In this document: positions 9,477 to 17,467 of the stretch, piece by piece
Position numbering within the stretch: position 1 is the stretch's first letter
How the letters are laid out: each line of letters begins with the position of its first letter
NCBI RefSeq assembly: GCF_000020125.1
Contig: NC_010676.1
Coordinates: 186,001 to 250,000 of the forward strand
Source: Paraburkholderia phytofirmans PsJN
GTDB taxonomy: Bacteria > Pseudomonadota > Gammaproteobacteria > Burkholderiales > Burkholderiaceae
Reading direction: 5' to 3'
Length of the DNA stretch: 64,000 nucleotides
Made by a program: the position numbers and the translations under genes
Notes under the pieces: generated by a model
What the model was told of the DNA's origin: nothing
Database searches by the model: none
What the model saw: only the letters and a program-made list of their open reading frames with translations

Positions 9477-10301
9477 TCACCCGCGCTTCTCGAACAGTTC
9501 GTTGAGCAGCGAGCCCGGCGCGGCGCCGGCAAACCCGTCGAAGCGGCCTTGGGCGAGTGACTGCGCCGCCTGCATGAAACCGCCCCACGCCGCGCGGGCC
9601 AGCGCGCCGCCGACGCTGATGCGCCGCACGCCGAGCGCGGCCACGTCCTGCAGCGTGAACGGCGAGGTCGAGCCGATCAGCAGATTGACGGGCTTCGGCG
9701 CCACGGCGGCGACCACCGCCTCGATCTGTTCGCGCGTCTGAATGCCTGGCGCGTACAGACAGTCGGCGCCCGCCTCCGAGTAGGCCTTGAGTCGCGCGAT
9801 CGCGTCGTCGAGATCGGGCGAGCCGGCGAAGAAGTTTTCCGCCCGGCCGACCAGCAGCGTATCGCCGCCGTTTTCGTCGATGGCGCGGCGCGCGGCGCTA
9901 ATGCGCTCGACGGCAACTTCGATGGAGAAAAGCGGCGCGGCGGCGTTGCCGGTGGAGTCCTCGATCGACAGGCCGGCCACGCCGGTTTCGATGGCGAGCC
10001 TGACACTTTCCGCGACCTCGTTCGGCGTGCTGCCGAAGCCGTTCTCGAAGTCCGCGTTGACGGGCAGGTCGGTCGCTTCGACGATCTTGCGCAGGTGCGT
10101 GAGGATGGCGTCGCGCGGCAAGCTGTTGTCGGCGTGTCCGGTGGACCAGGCAAAGCCGGAACTGGTCGTGGCTAGCGCCTGGAAGCCGAGCGTATGCAGA
10201 TAGCGCGCGCTGCCGGCATCCCACGGATTGGGCAGGATGAAACAGCCGGACGTGTGCAGGGCTTTGAACGCGGCGCGCTTCTCGGCGACGGTGCGGGACA
10301 T
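9477..10301 (-). CDS. PEP mutase / isocitrate lyase superfamily enzyme
   Basis: The 274-residue protein is a single (beta/alpha)8 barrel of the isocitrate lyase/phosphoenolpyruvate mutase superfamily. Visible family features are LPNPWDAGSAR near residue 23, the metal-site segment VNADFENGFG, SIEDSTG, and GRAENFFAG, followed by AGADCLYAPGI. Members cleave or rearrange C-C or C-P bonds next to a 2-oxo acid with Mg2+. The reaction here is not determined, and 2-methylisocitrate lyase-like or oxaloacetate-type chemistry are both possible. A strong AGGAG lies seven bases before the ATG. It lies downstream of a LysR gene on the same strand, with a possible small gene between. Confidence 0.88.
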   Translation of the reverse strand: MSRTVAEKRAAFKALHTSGCFILPNPWDAGSARYLHTLGFQALATTSSGFAWSTGHADNSLPRDAILTHLRKIVEATDLPVNADFENGFGSTPNEVAESVRLAIETGVAGLSIEDSTGNAAAPLFSIEVAVERISAARRAIDENGGDTLLVGRAENFFAGSPDLDDAIARLKAYSEAGADCLYAPGIQTREQIEAVVAAVAPKPVNLLIGSTSPFTLQDVAALGVRRISVGGALARAAWGGFMQAAQSLAQGRFDGFAGAAPGSLLNELFEKRG

Positions 10302-10345
10302 GGCGTATCTCCTGAAAACGGACGAGCCTGAGCCGCCCGTGCTGG

Positions 10346-10576
10346 TTATGCGACCTCGAGGTCCACGACCGGGAAGTCGGTTTCGGTGTCCGCTGGACGC
10401 GGATCGCCGGCGTGATAGACGCAGTGCATCTGATGGAGCCGGTTGCGGCGGGTTCCATCATCCGCGAAATCGTTGTTGTTGTGTGCGACATACGTATGTT
10501 CGGACGGGCTTCTCCGCTCGCCGGCCTGGAGAGCGCGCGTTTCTACGCAATCGTGCAGCCTGACACTGCGGGGCAC
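10346..10576 (-). CDS. Possible small hypothetical protein or gene remnant
   Basis: A frame of 76 codons from a GTG at 10576 uses codons much like its neighbours (mostly C or G at the third position) over its last 50 residues. It ends DTETDFPVVDLEVA, a plausible strand-forming tail. The N-terminal third is arginine-rich and less convincing, so the true start may be internal or the gene may be a truncated copy of something longer. No family was recognised and no clear ribosome site precedes the GTG. It sits between the LysR gene and the PEP-mutase family gene on the same strand. Confidence 0.3.
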   Translation of the reverse strand: MPRSVRLHDCVETRALQAGERRSPSEHTYVAHNNNDFADDGTRRNRLHQMHCVYHAGDPRPADTETDFPVVDLEVA

Positions 10577-10630
10577 GCGACGCTCGGCGAAGGCTTCGCC
10601 AGGCAGGCGAGGCCGACGACACCTTGTCTA

Positions 10631-11530
10631 TCAACCCGGCGCAGCGGAACCGGCACGCAGGGACTTCTTCGCCGCGCGAACGAACGCGACGAAATTCGCC
10701 ACCACGGGATCGTCGCGCGTGGTCTGCCACGCCAGTGCCACCCGCCAGCGTGCGGCGGCATCGCGCAACGGCAGCACTCTCGCGTCGCGTAACAGGTATT
10801 GCGCGCGTGACGGCAGGAACGCCGCGCCCACGCCCGCCGCCACGCCGGCAAGGACCGATTGAATGTCGTCGGCTTGCTGGATTACCTTGGGCACGAAGCC
10901 ATGCTCACCGCACCAGTGATCGATTTGTGCCGCGAGGCCGGGACCGCGTCCGCGTGACAGCGCGATGAAGCCGGGCTCGTTCAATTCCTGCAGATTCGAC
11001 GGAACGCGTTTCCAGCGTGCGTACTGCGGTATCGCCAATGCCAGGGCCTCGTCGAGTATCGGCAAGGTGGACAGGCCGGCGTCGGCGGGCAAGCGCAGGA
11101 AGCCGACATCGAGCTTGCCGCCGAGAAGCCGCCGGGACTGCTCCGCGGAAGACAGATCGTTGAGTGTCACGCTGACGTTCGGATGGAGCTTGCGGAATTG
11201 GGCGATCAGTTGCGGCGCTTCGGTCAACGTCGAAAGTCCGAGGCCGACGCGCAGATAGCCACGCGTGCCGCTGCTCGCCTCGCGCGCACGCGCGAGGATA
11301 TTGTCCGCGTCGCGGACCAGCGCCTCGGCGTCGGCAAGAAATCCTTCGCCGAAGATGGTCAGCTCCGCGCCGTGCCGTCCGCGCTCGAACAGCCGCGCGC
11401 CAAGGCTCGCTTCCAACGCCACGATCTGCTTGCTCAGAGCGGGCTGGCTGACATAAAGCGCTTCGGCGGCGTGCCCGAAGTGGCGGAGTTCAGCGACGGT
11501 CAGAAAGGCGCGCAGGAGTTTGAGTTCCAT
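10631..11530 (-). CDS. LysR-family transcriptional regulator
   Basis: A 299-residue LysR-type regulator. The N-terminal winged helix-turn-helix is clear: MELKLLRAFLTVAELRHFG, then AAEALYVSQPALSKQIVALE with the recognition helix, then GARLFERG. The remaining 210 residues form the effector-binding periplasmic-protein-like fold. It is divergent from the nitrilase-fold gene whose start lies 93 bases away, the usual arrangement for a LysR regulator and its target. Downstream on the same strand is the PEP-mutase family gene, which could be a second target. The inducer is unknown. Confidence 0.93.
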   Translation of the reverse strand: MELKLLRAFLTVAELRHFGHAAEALYVSQPALSKQIVALEASLGARLFERGRHGAELTIFGEGFLADAEALVRDADNILARAREASSGTRGYLRVGLGLSTLTEAPQLIAQFRKLHPNVSVTLNDLSSAEQSRRLLGGKLDVGFLRLPADAGLSTLPILDEALALAIPQYARWKRVPSNLQELNEPGFIALSRGRGPGLAAQIDHWCGEHGFVPKVIQQADDIQSVLAGVAAGVGAAFLPSRAQYLLRDARVLPLRDAAARWRVALAWQTTRDDPVVANFVAFVRAAKKSLRAGSAAPG

Positions 11531-11622
11531 TCCAGCAAGTGATTGAATGGATAGAATTTTTCATTTTACTTATGGTTGGCGGAGCGGTCCAATGGTGTCG
11601 TTCTGTTCATGCGGTCGTGAAG

Positions 11623-12579
11623 ATGTTCGCCTCCACTGTTCCGTCGCTTCGCGTTGCGGCTATGTCGCTCGTTTCACGTCCCGGCGACGCGGCGCATAAC
11701 GTCGCGCGTATTGCGGATTGCCTGGCGCTTGCCGCTAAGAAAGAGGTCGGGCTGGTGGTGTTTCCGGAGACCTGTGTCGGCGGCTACGCAAGCATGGCGA
11801 AGCTTCATCGCGCCGAACTCGATGCGCTTGCAGAGCCGCTCGACGGACCGTCGATCCGCGCGGTGGCCGATGCGGTCGAAGGCTCCGGCGTGGCTGCTGG
11901 TGTCGGCTTCCTGGAGCGCGCAGCCGATGACCGTCTGTTCAACAGCTACGTGGTGTGCCTGCCGGGCGGCATGCGTCATTGTCACCGCAAGCTGCATGCG
12001 TTCGGGCATCGGCGGATTAGCAGCGGCGACCGGTTCACCGTGTTCGATACGGCGTGGGGCGTGCGCGTGGGCATCCTGATCGGCGGCGACAACTATCTGG
12101 TCGAGAACATGCGCATGACTGCGCTCATGGGCGCGACGCTGCTGATTGCGCCGCATCGCAGCGACGGCGCGAACCGGACTGGCGATCGCCGAACGCAAGC
12201 TGGTTCGATAGGGCAATCGCTGCCTCGTTTGCTGTCGGCGCGAGCTGGTGACAACGGCATGTTCGTCGTCTTCAGCGATGGCGTGGAGATAAGCGGATCA
12301 GGACAGTCGAGCGGGGCAGCGATGATCGTCGATCCCTGCGGCCGCATACTCGCTGCGAGCCGCGCGCGAGACGCACTCGTTTCCGCCGATCTGGACAGAG
12401 GCCTGATCGACGGAAGTGCAGGGCAGCAATGGCTGACGGCGCGCCGCCCGGAACTCTACGGCTTACTGACCCGGTCCGGCGACCATCGAGCGGCGGATTT
12501 CGAGCCACGCGGCGCCACTTCGCGAGGCGCGATCGCGCTCAGTTTTGCGCAGGTTAGCCGTAATCGGCCGATACGCTAG
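11623..12579 (+). CDS. Nitrilase-superfamily protein lacking the nucleophile cysteine
   Basis: This 318-residue protein has the carbon-nitrogen hydrolase fold. The catalytic Glu (FPET, Glu49) and Lys (HRKLHAF, Lys123) are in place. At the third site, where active members read roughly LICYD, this one reads ILIGGDN, so Gly154 stands where the nucleophilic Cys is expected. Amidase or nitrilase activity by the usual thioester route is therefore not expected unless another residue substitutes. The start at 11623 was chosen because the first core strand begins at SLRVAAMSL; upstream GTG or ATG codons would add 17-28 residues. It is divergent from a LysR gene, which probably regulates it. It could be a binding protein or a degenerate enzyme. 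Confidence 0.82.
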   Translation: MFASTVPSLRVAAMSLVSRPGDAAHNVARIADCLALAAKKEVGLVVFPETCVGGYASMAKLHRAELDALAEPLDGPSIRAVADAVEGSGVAAGVGFLERAADDRLFNSYVVCLPGGMRHCHRKLHAFGHRRISSGDRFTVFDTAWGVRVGILIGGDNYLVENMRMTALMGATLLIAPHRSDGANRTGDRRTQAGSIGQSLPRLLSARAGDNGMFVVFSDGVEISGSGQSSGAAMIVDPCGRILAASRARDALVSADLDRGLIDGSAGQQWLTARRPELYGLLTRSGDHRAADFEPRGATSRGAIALSFAQVSRNRPIR

Positions 12580-12609
12580 CGTTCGTTCGGTTCGTTCGTC
12601 AAGGTGGCC

Positions 12610-13482
12610 TTAGCGGAAGATTTCGGCAATCAGGTTCGCCACGGTCCGGATCCGCTCACTGTCGCGCAAGGCCGGATGCAGCACCATCCACACGTCCTGA
12701 TCGAGCGCCTTGATGTGCTTCTCCACGCAGACGAGATCGCTCGTCGTGTCGCCGGCAAGCTGCGCGAGTATGCCGAGCCCGGAGCCGCCCAGCACGCCGT
12801 CGAACACGCCCATGCCGTAGCTGCTGCGTAGCGACGGCGCCGGAGCGCCGGGCAGCGCCTTCAGCCATTGTGTCGCCGGGTGGTCCGGTTGACGGTCGTC
12901 GTAGCCGACGAACGACAGCTTGTCCCACTCTTTCTTCACGATCGCGGCCTTGTGGCGCAGATAGTAATCGCGCGAGCCGAACAGCCCGAAGCGGATCTTG
13001 CCGATGCGCCGGACGTACAGATCGCCCTCTTCCGGGCATTCGGACCACAGTGCGATGTCCGCCTCGCGCCGCGCAAGGCTATAGGGACGCCGCGAAGTCA
13101 GCACTTCGATCGCGAGTCCGGGCAGCCGGTCCTGAAAGGAGCCGAGCAGTTTCAGCAAAATGTACGACGGCCATTCGACGGCGTTGATCCGCACCGTGCC
13201 ATGCGCGGGCGCGCCGCCGTTCACGTCCGCGGCGCGTTCTATCTGGTGCGCCAGGTCTTCCATTTGCTCCGCCCAGGCCAGCACCTTGGCGCCGAACGCC
13301 GTGACGCTACAGCCCGACGGTACCCGGTCGATCAAAGGTTCGCCCAGCCGCCGTTCGAGTTCGGTCAAGCGGCGCGACAGGGTCGGCGCGCTCAGGTCAC
13401 ATGCCGCGGCGGCCGATCGCATGGTGCCCTCGCGGGCGATCGCCACCAGAATCCGCAGGTCGTCCCAGTCTACGTGTTCCAT
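12610..13482 (-). CDS. LysR-family transcriptional regulator
   Basis: A 290-residue regulator starting MEHVDWDDLRILVAIARE, the form of start seen in the LysR subgroup that often acts alone on an adjacent gene. The helix-turn-helix is RSAAAACDLSAPTLSRRLTELERRLG, followed by the linker helix and an effector domain to the end. The longer in-frame extension to 13674 is arginine- and cysteine-rich and not family-like, so the ATG at 13482 is preferred although no good ribosome site precedes it. It is divergent from the ribose-type binding-protein gene, 191 bases away, and is a candidate regulator of that operon. Such operons are more often run by LacI or DeoR-type regulators, so this is only an inference. 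Confidence 0.9.
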   Translation of the reverse strand: MEHVDWDDLRILVAIAREGTMRSAAAACDLSAPTLSRRLTELERRLGEPLIDRVPSGCSVTAFGAKVLAWAEQMEDLAHQIERAADVNGGAPAHGTVRINAVEWPSYILLKLLGSFQDRLPGLAIEVLTSRRPYSLARREADIALWSECPEEGDLYVRRIGKIRFGLFGSRDYYLRHKAAIVKKEWDKLSFVGYDDRQPDHPATQWLKALPGAPAPSLRSSYGMGVFDGVLGGSGLGILAQLAGDTTSDLVCVEKHIKALDQDVWMVLHPALRDSERIRTVANLIAEIFR

Positions 13483-13673
13483 TTTTGAAACGATAGATTT
13501 TGAAATTTGGCATAGCATAACGCAGTTCGCGGAGATAGGATTGGATCTGGCCATGCTTGCCCAGCATACGGGACGACCCTGATGGTTCAGCCAGTGGCGG
13601 CAAGTGCGGCGTTCCTGCCCATCACACGACTCAACGGCTCTCAGTAGACCGAACGAGCAATACGGAGACATCA

Positions 13674-14639
13674 ATGATTCGCCATTTCCTTCCGGCGCGC
13701 CGTCGCGCCATCGCAGCCGGCGCAGCTTTCCTCGCTGTGTCGATTTTGCCGATGCCGGCAGCCTTCGCCCAGGCCGCCCATAAACCGAAAGTCGCGCTTG
13801 TCATGAAGTCGCTGGCAAACGAGTTCTTCCTGACCATGGAAACGGGCGCCAAGGATTATCAGAAGCAGAATCCGGCGAAGTTCGATCTCGTCACCAACGG
13901 CATCAAGGACGAGACGGACACCGCGAACCAGATCCGCATCGTCGAGCAGATGATCGTCTCGAAGGTCGACGCGCTGGTGATCGCGCCGGCTGACTCGAAG
14001 GCGCTGGTGCCGGTCCTGAAGAAGGCGGTCGATGCCGGCATCATCGTGGTCAATATCGACAACAAGCTGGATAACGACGTCCTCAAGTCGAAAGACCTGA
14101 ACATCCCGTTCGTCGGGCCGGATAACGCGAAGGGCGCGCAGAAGGTCGGTGACTACCTGGCCAAGCACCTGAAATCGGGCGACAACGTCGGCATTATCGA
14201 AGGTGTCACGACCACGACCAACGCGCAGCAACGCACGGCCGGCTTCAAGCAGGCCATGGCGGCGGGCGGCATGAAGGTCGTCGCGCTGCAATCGGGCGAG
14301 TGGGAAATCGACAAGGGCAACGCCGTCGCGAGCCAGATCCTCAACGCGAATCCGGACGTCAAGGCTTTACTGTGCGGCAACGACAATATGGCGATCGGCG
14401 CCGTGTCGGCCGTGCGGGCGGCCGGCAAGGCAGGCAAGGTGCAGATCGTCGGTTACGACGACATCAACGCGATCAAGCCGATGCTCAAGGACGGCCGCGT
14501 ACTCGCCACCGCCAATCAATACGCAGCCAAGCAGGCCGTGTTCGGCATCGACACGGCTTTGAAGGCGCTCTCCGAACACAAGAAGCAGTCTGAATTGTCC
14601 GGCGTTGTCGAAACGCCGGTCGATCTGGTCACCAAGTAA
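13674..14639 (+). CDS. Sugar ABC transporter, periplasmic binding protein (ribose type)
   Basis: This 321-residue protein has a Sec signal peptide (cleavage after AAFAQA) and the two-lobed fold of RbsB-like pentose or hexose binding proteins. It begins VALVMKSLANEFF, and has IVSKVDALVIAPADSKAL, FVGPDNAKGAQ, LLCGNDNMAIGA and VQIVGYDDI in the expected order. It would capture a sugar in the periplasm and deliver it to the ATPase/permease pair encoded next. GGAG lies eight bases before the ATG. The downstream ribokinase and nucleoside hydrolase point to ribose, perhaps released from nucleosides. A stem-loop after its stop may protect its mRNA and raise its level over that of the membrane subunits. 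Confidence 0.93.
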   Translation: MIRHFLPARRRAIAAGAAFLAVSILPMPAAFAQAAHKPKVALVMKSLANEFFLTMETGAKDYQKQNPAKFDLVTNGIKDETDTANQIRIVEQMIVSKVDALVIAPADSKALVPVLKKAVDAGIIVVNIDNKLDNDVLKSKDLNIPFVGPDNAKGAQKVGDYLAKHLKSGDNVGIIEGVTTTTNAQQRTAGFKQAMAAGGMKVVALQSGEWEIDKGNAVASQILNANPDVKALLCGNDNMAIGAVSAVRAAGKAGKVQIVGYDDINAIKPMLKDGRVLATANQYAAKQAVFGIDTALKALSEHKKQSELSGVVETPVDLVTK

Positions 14640-14650
14640 GACGGGTGCAA

Positions 14651-14680
14651 GGTGTGGCCCGCTCCGCAAGGGGCCACGCC
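14651..14680 (+). promoter_or_regulatory. Intercistronic stem-loop after binding-protein gene
   Basis: The segments GGTGTGGCCC and GGGCCACGCC pair over ten positions (one G-U) around a ten-base loop. The hairpin lies 12 bases after the binding-protein stop and 32 before the ATPase start. No T run follows, so it is more likely an mRNA-stabilising or partially attenuating element, of the sort common after binding-protein genes, than a full terminator. Confidence 0.55.
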
Positions 14681-14711
14681 GACTGATTTCTGTCCAGCCT
14701 GAAACAATCTG

Positions 14712-16325
14712 ATGTCCACTCCCATCTCATCTCTTGCCGACGCCGCGCCGGTGCTGCGCGTGCACGGTATCGGCAAGACCTATGCCGAGCCCGTGCTCGC
14801 CGATGTCTCGCTGGACTTGCACGCGGGCGAAGTGCTGGCGCTGACCGGCGAAAACGGCGCGGGCAAGAGCACGTTGTCCAAGATAATCGGCGGTCTCGTC
14901 ACGCCGACTACCGGTTCGATGACGCTCGCCGGCGCGGCCTACACGCCGGCCAGCCGCAAAGACGCCGAGGCGCTCGGCGTGCGCATGGTCATGCAGGAGT
15001 TGAACCTGCTGCCCACGCTCTCGGTGGCGGAAAACCTCTTTCTGAACCGTTTGCCGCAGCGCGGCATATTCGGCTGGATCGACCGCGCCAAACTGCGCGA
15101 GGACGCGCGGCACGCCATGGCGCAAGTCGGCCTCGACGCAATCGATCCCGATACGTTGGTCGGCACGCTCGGCATCGGGCATCAACAGATGGTCGAGATT
15201 GCACGCAATCTGATCGGCGATTGCCGCGTGCTGATTCTCGACGAACCCACCGCGATGCTGACCGCCCGCGAAGTCGATCTGCTGTTCGAGCAGGTCGAGC
15301 GGCTGAAGGCGCGCGGCGTCGCGCTGGTGTACATCTCGCACCGCTTGGAAGAGTTGAAGCGTATCGCGAGGCGCGCAGCCGTGTTGCGTGACGGCAGGCT
15401 CGTGCACGTCGACGAGATGGCCAACCTCACTACCGACCGTCTCGTGACCCTGATGGTAGGCCGCGATATCGGCGACCGGATCGATCTCGGCGAACGGCGT
15501 ATCGGCGAGATGACCTTCAAGGTCAGCGGCATGACGCGTGAGCCGGTGGTGCGCGACGTGTCCTTCGAGGTCAAGGCCGGCGAGATTTTCGGCATTAGCG
15601 GACTGATCGGTGCGGGGCGCACGGAGTTGATGCGGCTCATCTACGGCGCGGACCGCGCGGACGCGGGCACTGTGTCGATCGTGCGGGAAGGCGGCGCGCT
15701 CGAGCCCGTGACGATCGCGTCGCCGTCGGACGCCGTGAAGCACGGCATCGCGCTGATCACCGAAGATCGCAAAGGCGAGGGCCTTTTGCTGACCCAGCCG
15801 ATCGCCGCCAATATTTCGCTGGGCCACTTGCGTTCGGTGTCGAGCAAGGGCGTGGTGGACGGCCGTCGTGAAGCGTCTTTGGCGCGCCGGCAGATCGACG
15901 CGATGCGTATCCGCAGTTCCGGGCCGGCGCAGCCGGTGTCCGAGTTGTCGGGCGGCAATCAGCAGAAGGTGGTGATCGGCCGGTGGCTCGCGCGCGATTG
16001 CACTGTGTTGCTGTTCGATGAGCCGACGCGCGGTATCGACGTCGGCGCGAAGTTCGACATCTATGCGTTGATGGGCGCGCTGGCTCGCGAAGGCCGCGCG
16101 CTGGTGGTGGTATCGAGCGACCTGCGCGAATTGATGGCGATTTGCGACCGGATCGCGGTGATGTCGGCGGGACGCATGACGGGCCTGTTCGAGCGCGGCA
16201 ACTGGACTCAGGACGCGCTGCTGGCGGCGGCATTCGCGGGCTATGCGAAACGCGACGACATGCTGCACGAGCCGATCGAACCCGACGCGAAAGCGCCCGG
16301 CGAAAGTAAATTAGTGGAGTATTGA
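14712..16325 (+). CDS. Sugar ABC transporter, tandem ATPase (RbsA type)
   Basis: This 537-residue protein consists of two fused nucleotide-binding domains as in RbsA/MglA. The first has Walker [10 protein letters not shown], signature LGIGHQQMVEIA, Walker B LILDEPTAML and a switch His in ISHRLEE. The second half lacks a standard P-loop (GLIGAGRTEL instead), as is normal for this family, and has [14 protein letters not shown] and [15 protein letters not shown]. It would power ribose-type uptake at the inner membrane. The C-terminal tail of about 25 residues after GYAKRDD is acidic and unusual but short. The permease start follows the stop after 2 bases. Confidence 0.95.
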   Translation: MSTPISSLADAAPVLRVHGIGKTYAEPVLADVSLDLHAGEVLALTGENGAGKSTLSKIIGGLVTPTTGSMTLAGAAYTPASRKDAEALGVRMVMQELNLLPTLSVAENLFLNRLPQRGIFGWIDRAKLREDARHAMAQVGLDAIDPDTLVGTLGIGHQQMVEIARNLIGDCRVLILDEPTAMLTAREVDLLFEQVERLKARGVALVYISHRLEELKRIARRAAVLRDGRLVHVDEMANLTTDRLVTLMVGRDIGDRIDLGERRIGEMTFKVSGMTREPVVRDVSFEVKAGEIFGISGLIGAGRTELMRLIYGADRADAGTVSIVREGGALEPVTIASPSDAVKHGIALITEDRKGEGLLLTQPIAANISLGHLRSVSSKGVVDGRREASLARRQIDAMRIRSSGPAQPVSELSGGNQQKVVIGRWLARDCTVLLFDEPTRGIDVGAKFDIYALMGALAREGRALVVVSSDLRELMAICDRIAVMSAGRMTGLFERGNWTQDALLAAAFAGYAKRDDMLHEPIEPDAKAPGESKLVEY

Positions 16326-16327
16326 GC

Positions 16328-17329
16328 ATGACCGTGGAAACCAGCCTGCCTACGCTGCAGAACGAACCACCCAAAAACGCGAAGCCGCTCGGCACGCGAC
16401 TCGGATTGTCGAACTACCTTGGATTGCTCGGTGCGCTCCTCGGGATGATCGTGTTGTTCTCGCTGCTGAGTTCGCATTTCCTCACTTACGACACCTTCAG
16501 CACGATTGCCAACCAGATTCCCGATCTCGTCGTCATGTCGATCGGCATGACGTTCGTGCTGATCATTGCCGGCATCGATCTGTCGGTCGGCTCGGTGCTG
16601 GCGCTCGGCGCAGCGCTCACAAGCGTCGCGGCCTTGCAGTGGCATTGGCCGGCGTTGCCTGCCGCGTTGCTCGGCATGGCGGGCGCGACGCTGACCGGCT
16701 GCGTGACGGGCGCGATCACCGTGGCGTGGCGGATTCCGTCGTTCATCGTGTCGCTCGGCGTGCTCGAAGCGGCGCGTGGTCTTGCGTATCAGCTGACCAA
16801 CTCGCGCACCGCTTATATCGGCGATGCCTTCGATTTCCTCTCCAACCCGGTCGCGTTCGGCATCTCGCCGGCGTTCATCATCGCCATTGTGGTGATGGTC
16901 GCCGCGCAGTTCGTGTTGACGCGTACGGTTTTCGGCCGCTATCTGGTCGGCATCGGCACGAATGAGGAAGCCGTGCGGCTCGCGGGCGTCAATCCGCGAC
17001 CCTACAAGATCGCCGTGTTCGCGATGATGGGTTTACTTGCCGGCCTCGCTTCGTTGTTCCAGATTTCGCGGCTCGAGGCCGCGGACCCGAATGCCGGGCA
17101 AGGTATCGAATTGCAGGTGATCGCGGCGGTGGTGATCGGCGGAACGAGTTTGATGGGCGGACGTGGTTCGGTGACGAGCACGTTCTTCGGAGTGTTGATC
17201 ATTTCGGTGCTCGCTGCGGGTCTCGCGCAGATCGGCGCGACCGAGCCGACCAAACGCATCATTACGGGAGCTGTGATTGTGGTGGCTGTCGTGCTGGATA
17301 CTTATCGAAGCCGGCGTCGCGCTGGATAA
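16328..17329 (+). CDS. Sugar ABC transporter, permease (RbsC type)
   Basis: This 333-residue inner-membrane protein has about ten hydrophobic segments. It carries the conserved IIAGIDLSVGSVLALGAA motif early and the coupling region GTNEEAVRLAGVNPRPYK late, both typical of RbsC. It ends with a VVIGGTSLMGGRGSV helix pair and a short basic tail. GGAG precedes the ATG by eight bases, overlapping the end of the ATPase gene. Together with the two upstream genes it forms a complete CUT2-type importer. A small inverted repeat (GGATAAT, CGGG loop, ATTATCC, 17324-17341) straddles its stop codon. Confidence 0.95.
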   Translation: MTVETSLPTLQNEPPKNAKPLGTRLGLSNYLGLLGALLGMIVLFSLLSSHFLTYDTFSTIANQIPDLVVMSIGMTFVLIIAGIDLSVGSVLALGAALTSVAALQWHWPALPAALLGMAGATLTGCVTGAITVAWRIPSFIVSLGVLEAARGLAYQLTNSRTAYIGDAFDFLSNPVAFGISPAFIIAIVVMVAAQFVLTRTVFGRYLVGIGTNEEAVRLAGVNPRPYKIAVFAMMGLLAGLASLFQISRLEAADPNAGQGIELQVIAAVVIGGTSLMGGRGSVTSTFFGVLIISVLAAGLAQIGATEPTKRIITGAVIVVAVVLDTYRSRRRAG

Positions 17330-17359
17330 TCGGGATTATCCCGTGGATGGTCAGCAGCT

Positions 17360-17453
17360 TTGCATGGGCCTGGAGTGAGTGCCGAAGCGCTGACTCTGGT
17401 CGACCGCGTTGCATGGGACCAGAGTAAGTGCTAACGCACTAACTCTGGTCGAC
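17360..17453 (+). repeat. Tandem pair of 45-base hairpin repeats upstream of ribokinase
   Basis: Two copies (17360-17404 and 17409-17453, period 49) share TTGCATGGG, GAGT, AGTGC, ACTCTGGTCGAC and the spacing between them. The second copy contains CCAGAGTAAGTGC and GCACTAACTCTGG, which pair over 13 positions with one mismatch around a TAAC-type loop. The first copy can form a weaker version. The second copy ends directly at the AGGAG ribosome site of the next gene, so folding could influence ribokinase translation or processing of the operon mRNA. I recall similar hairpins scattered in Burkholderia genomes but cannot confirm that here. Confidence 0.8.
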
Positions 17454-17467
17454 AGGAGAAAATTAAA

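Noticed and set aside
8596..10792. Long open frames on both strands overlapping the unknown and PEP-mutase genes
   Set aside because: They are Arg/Ser/Pro-rich shadows of real genes in high-GC DNA and show no family motifs.
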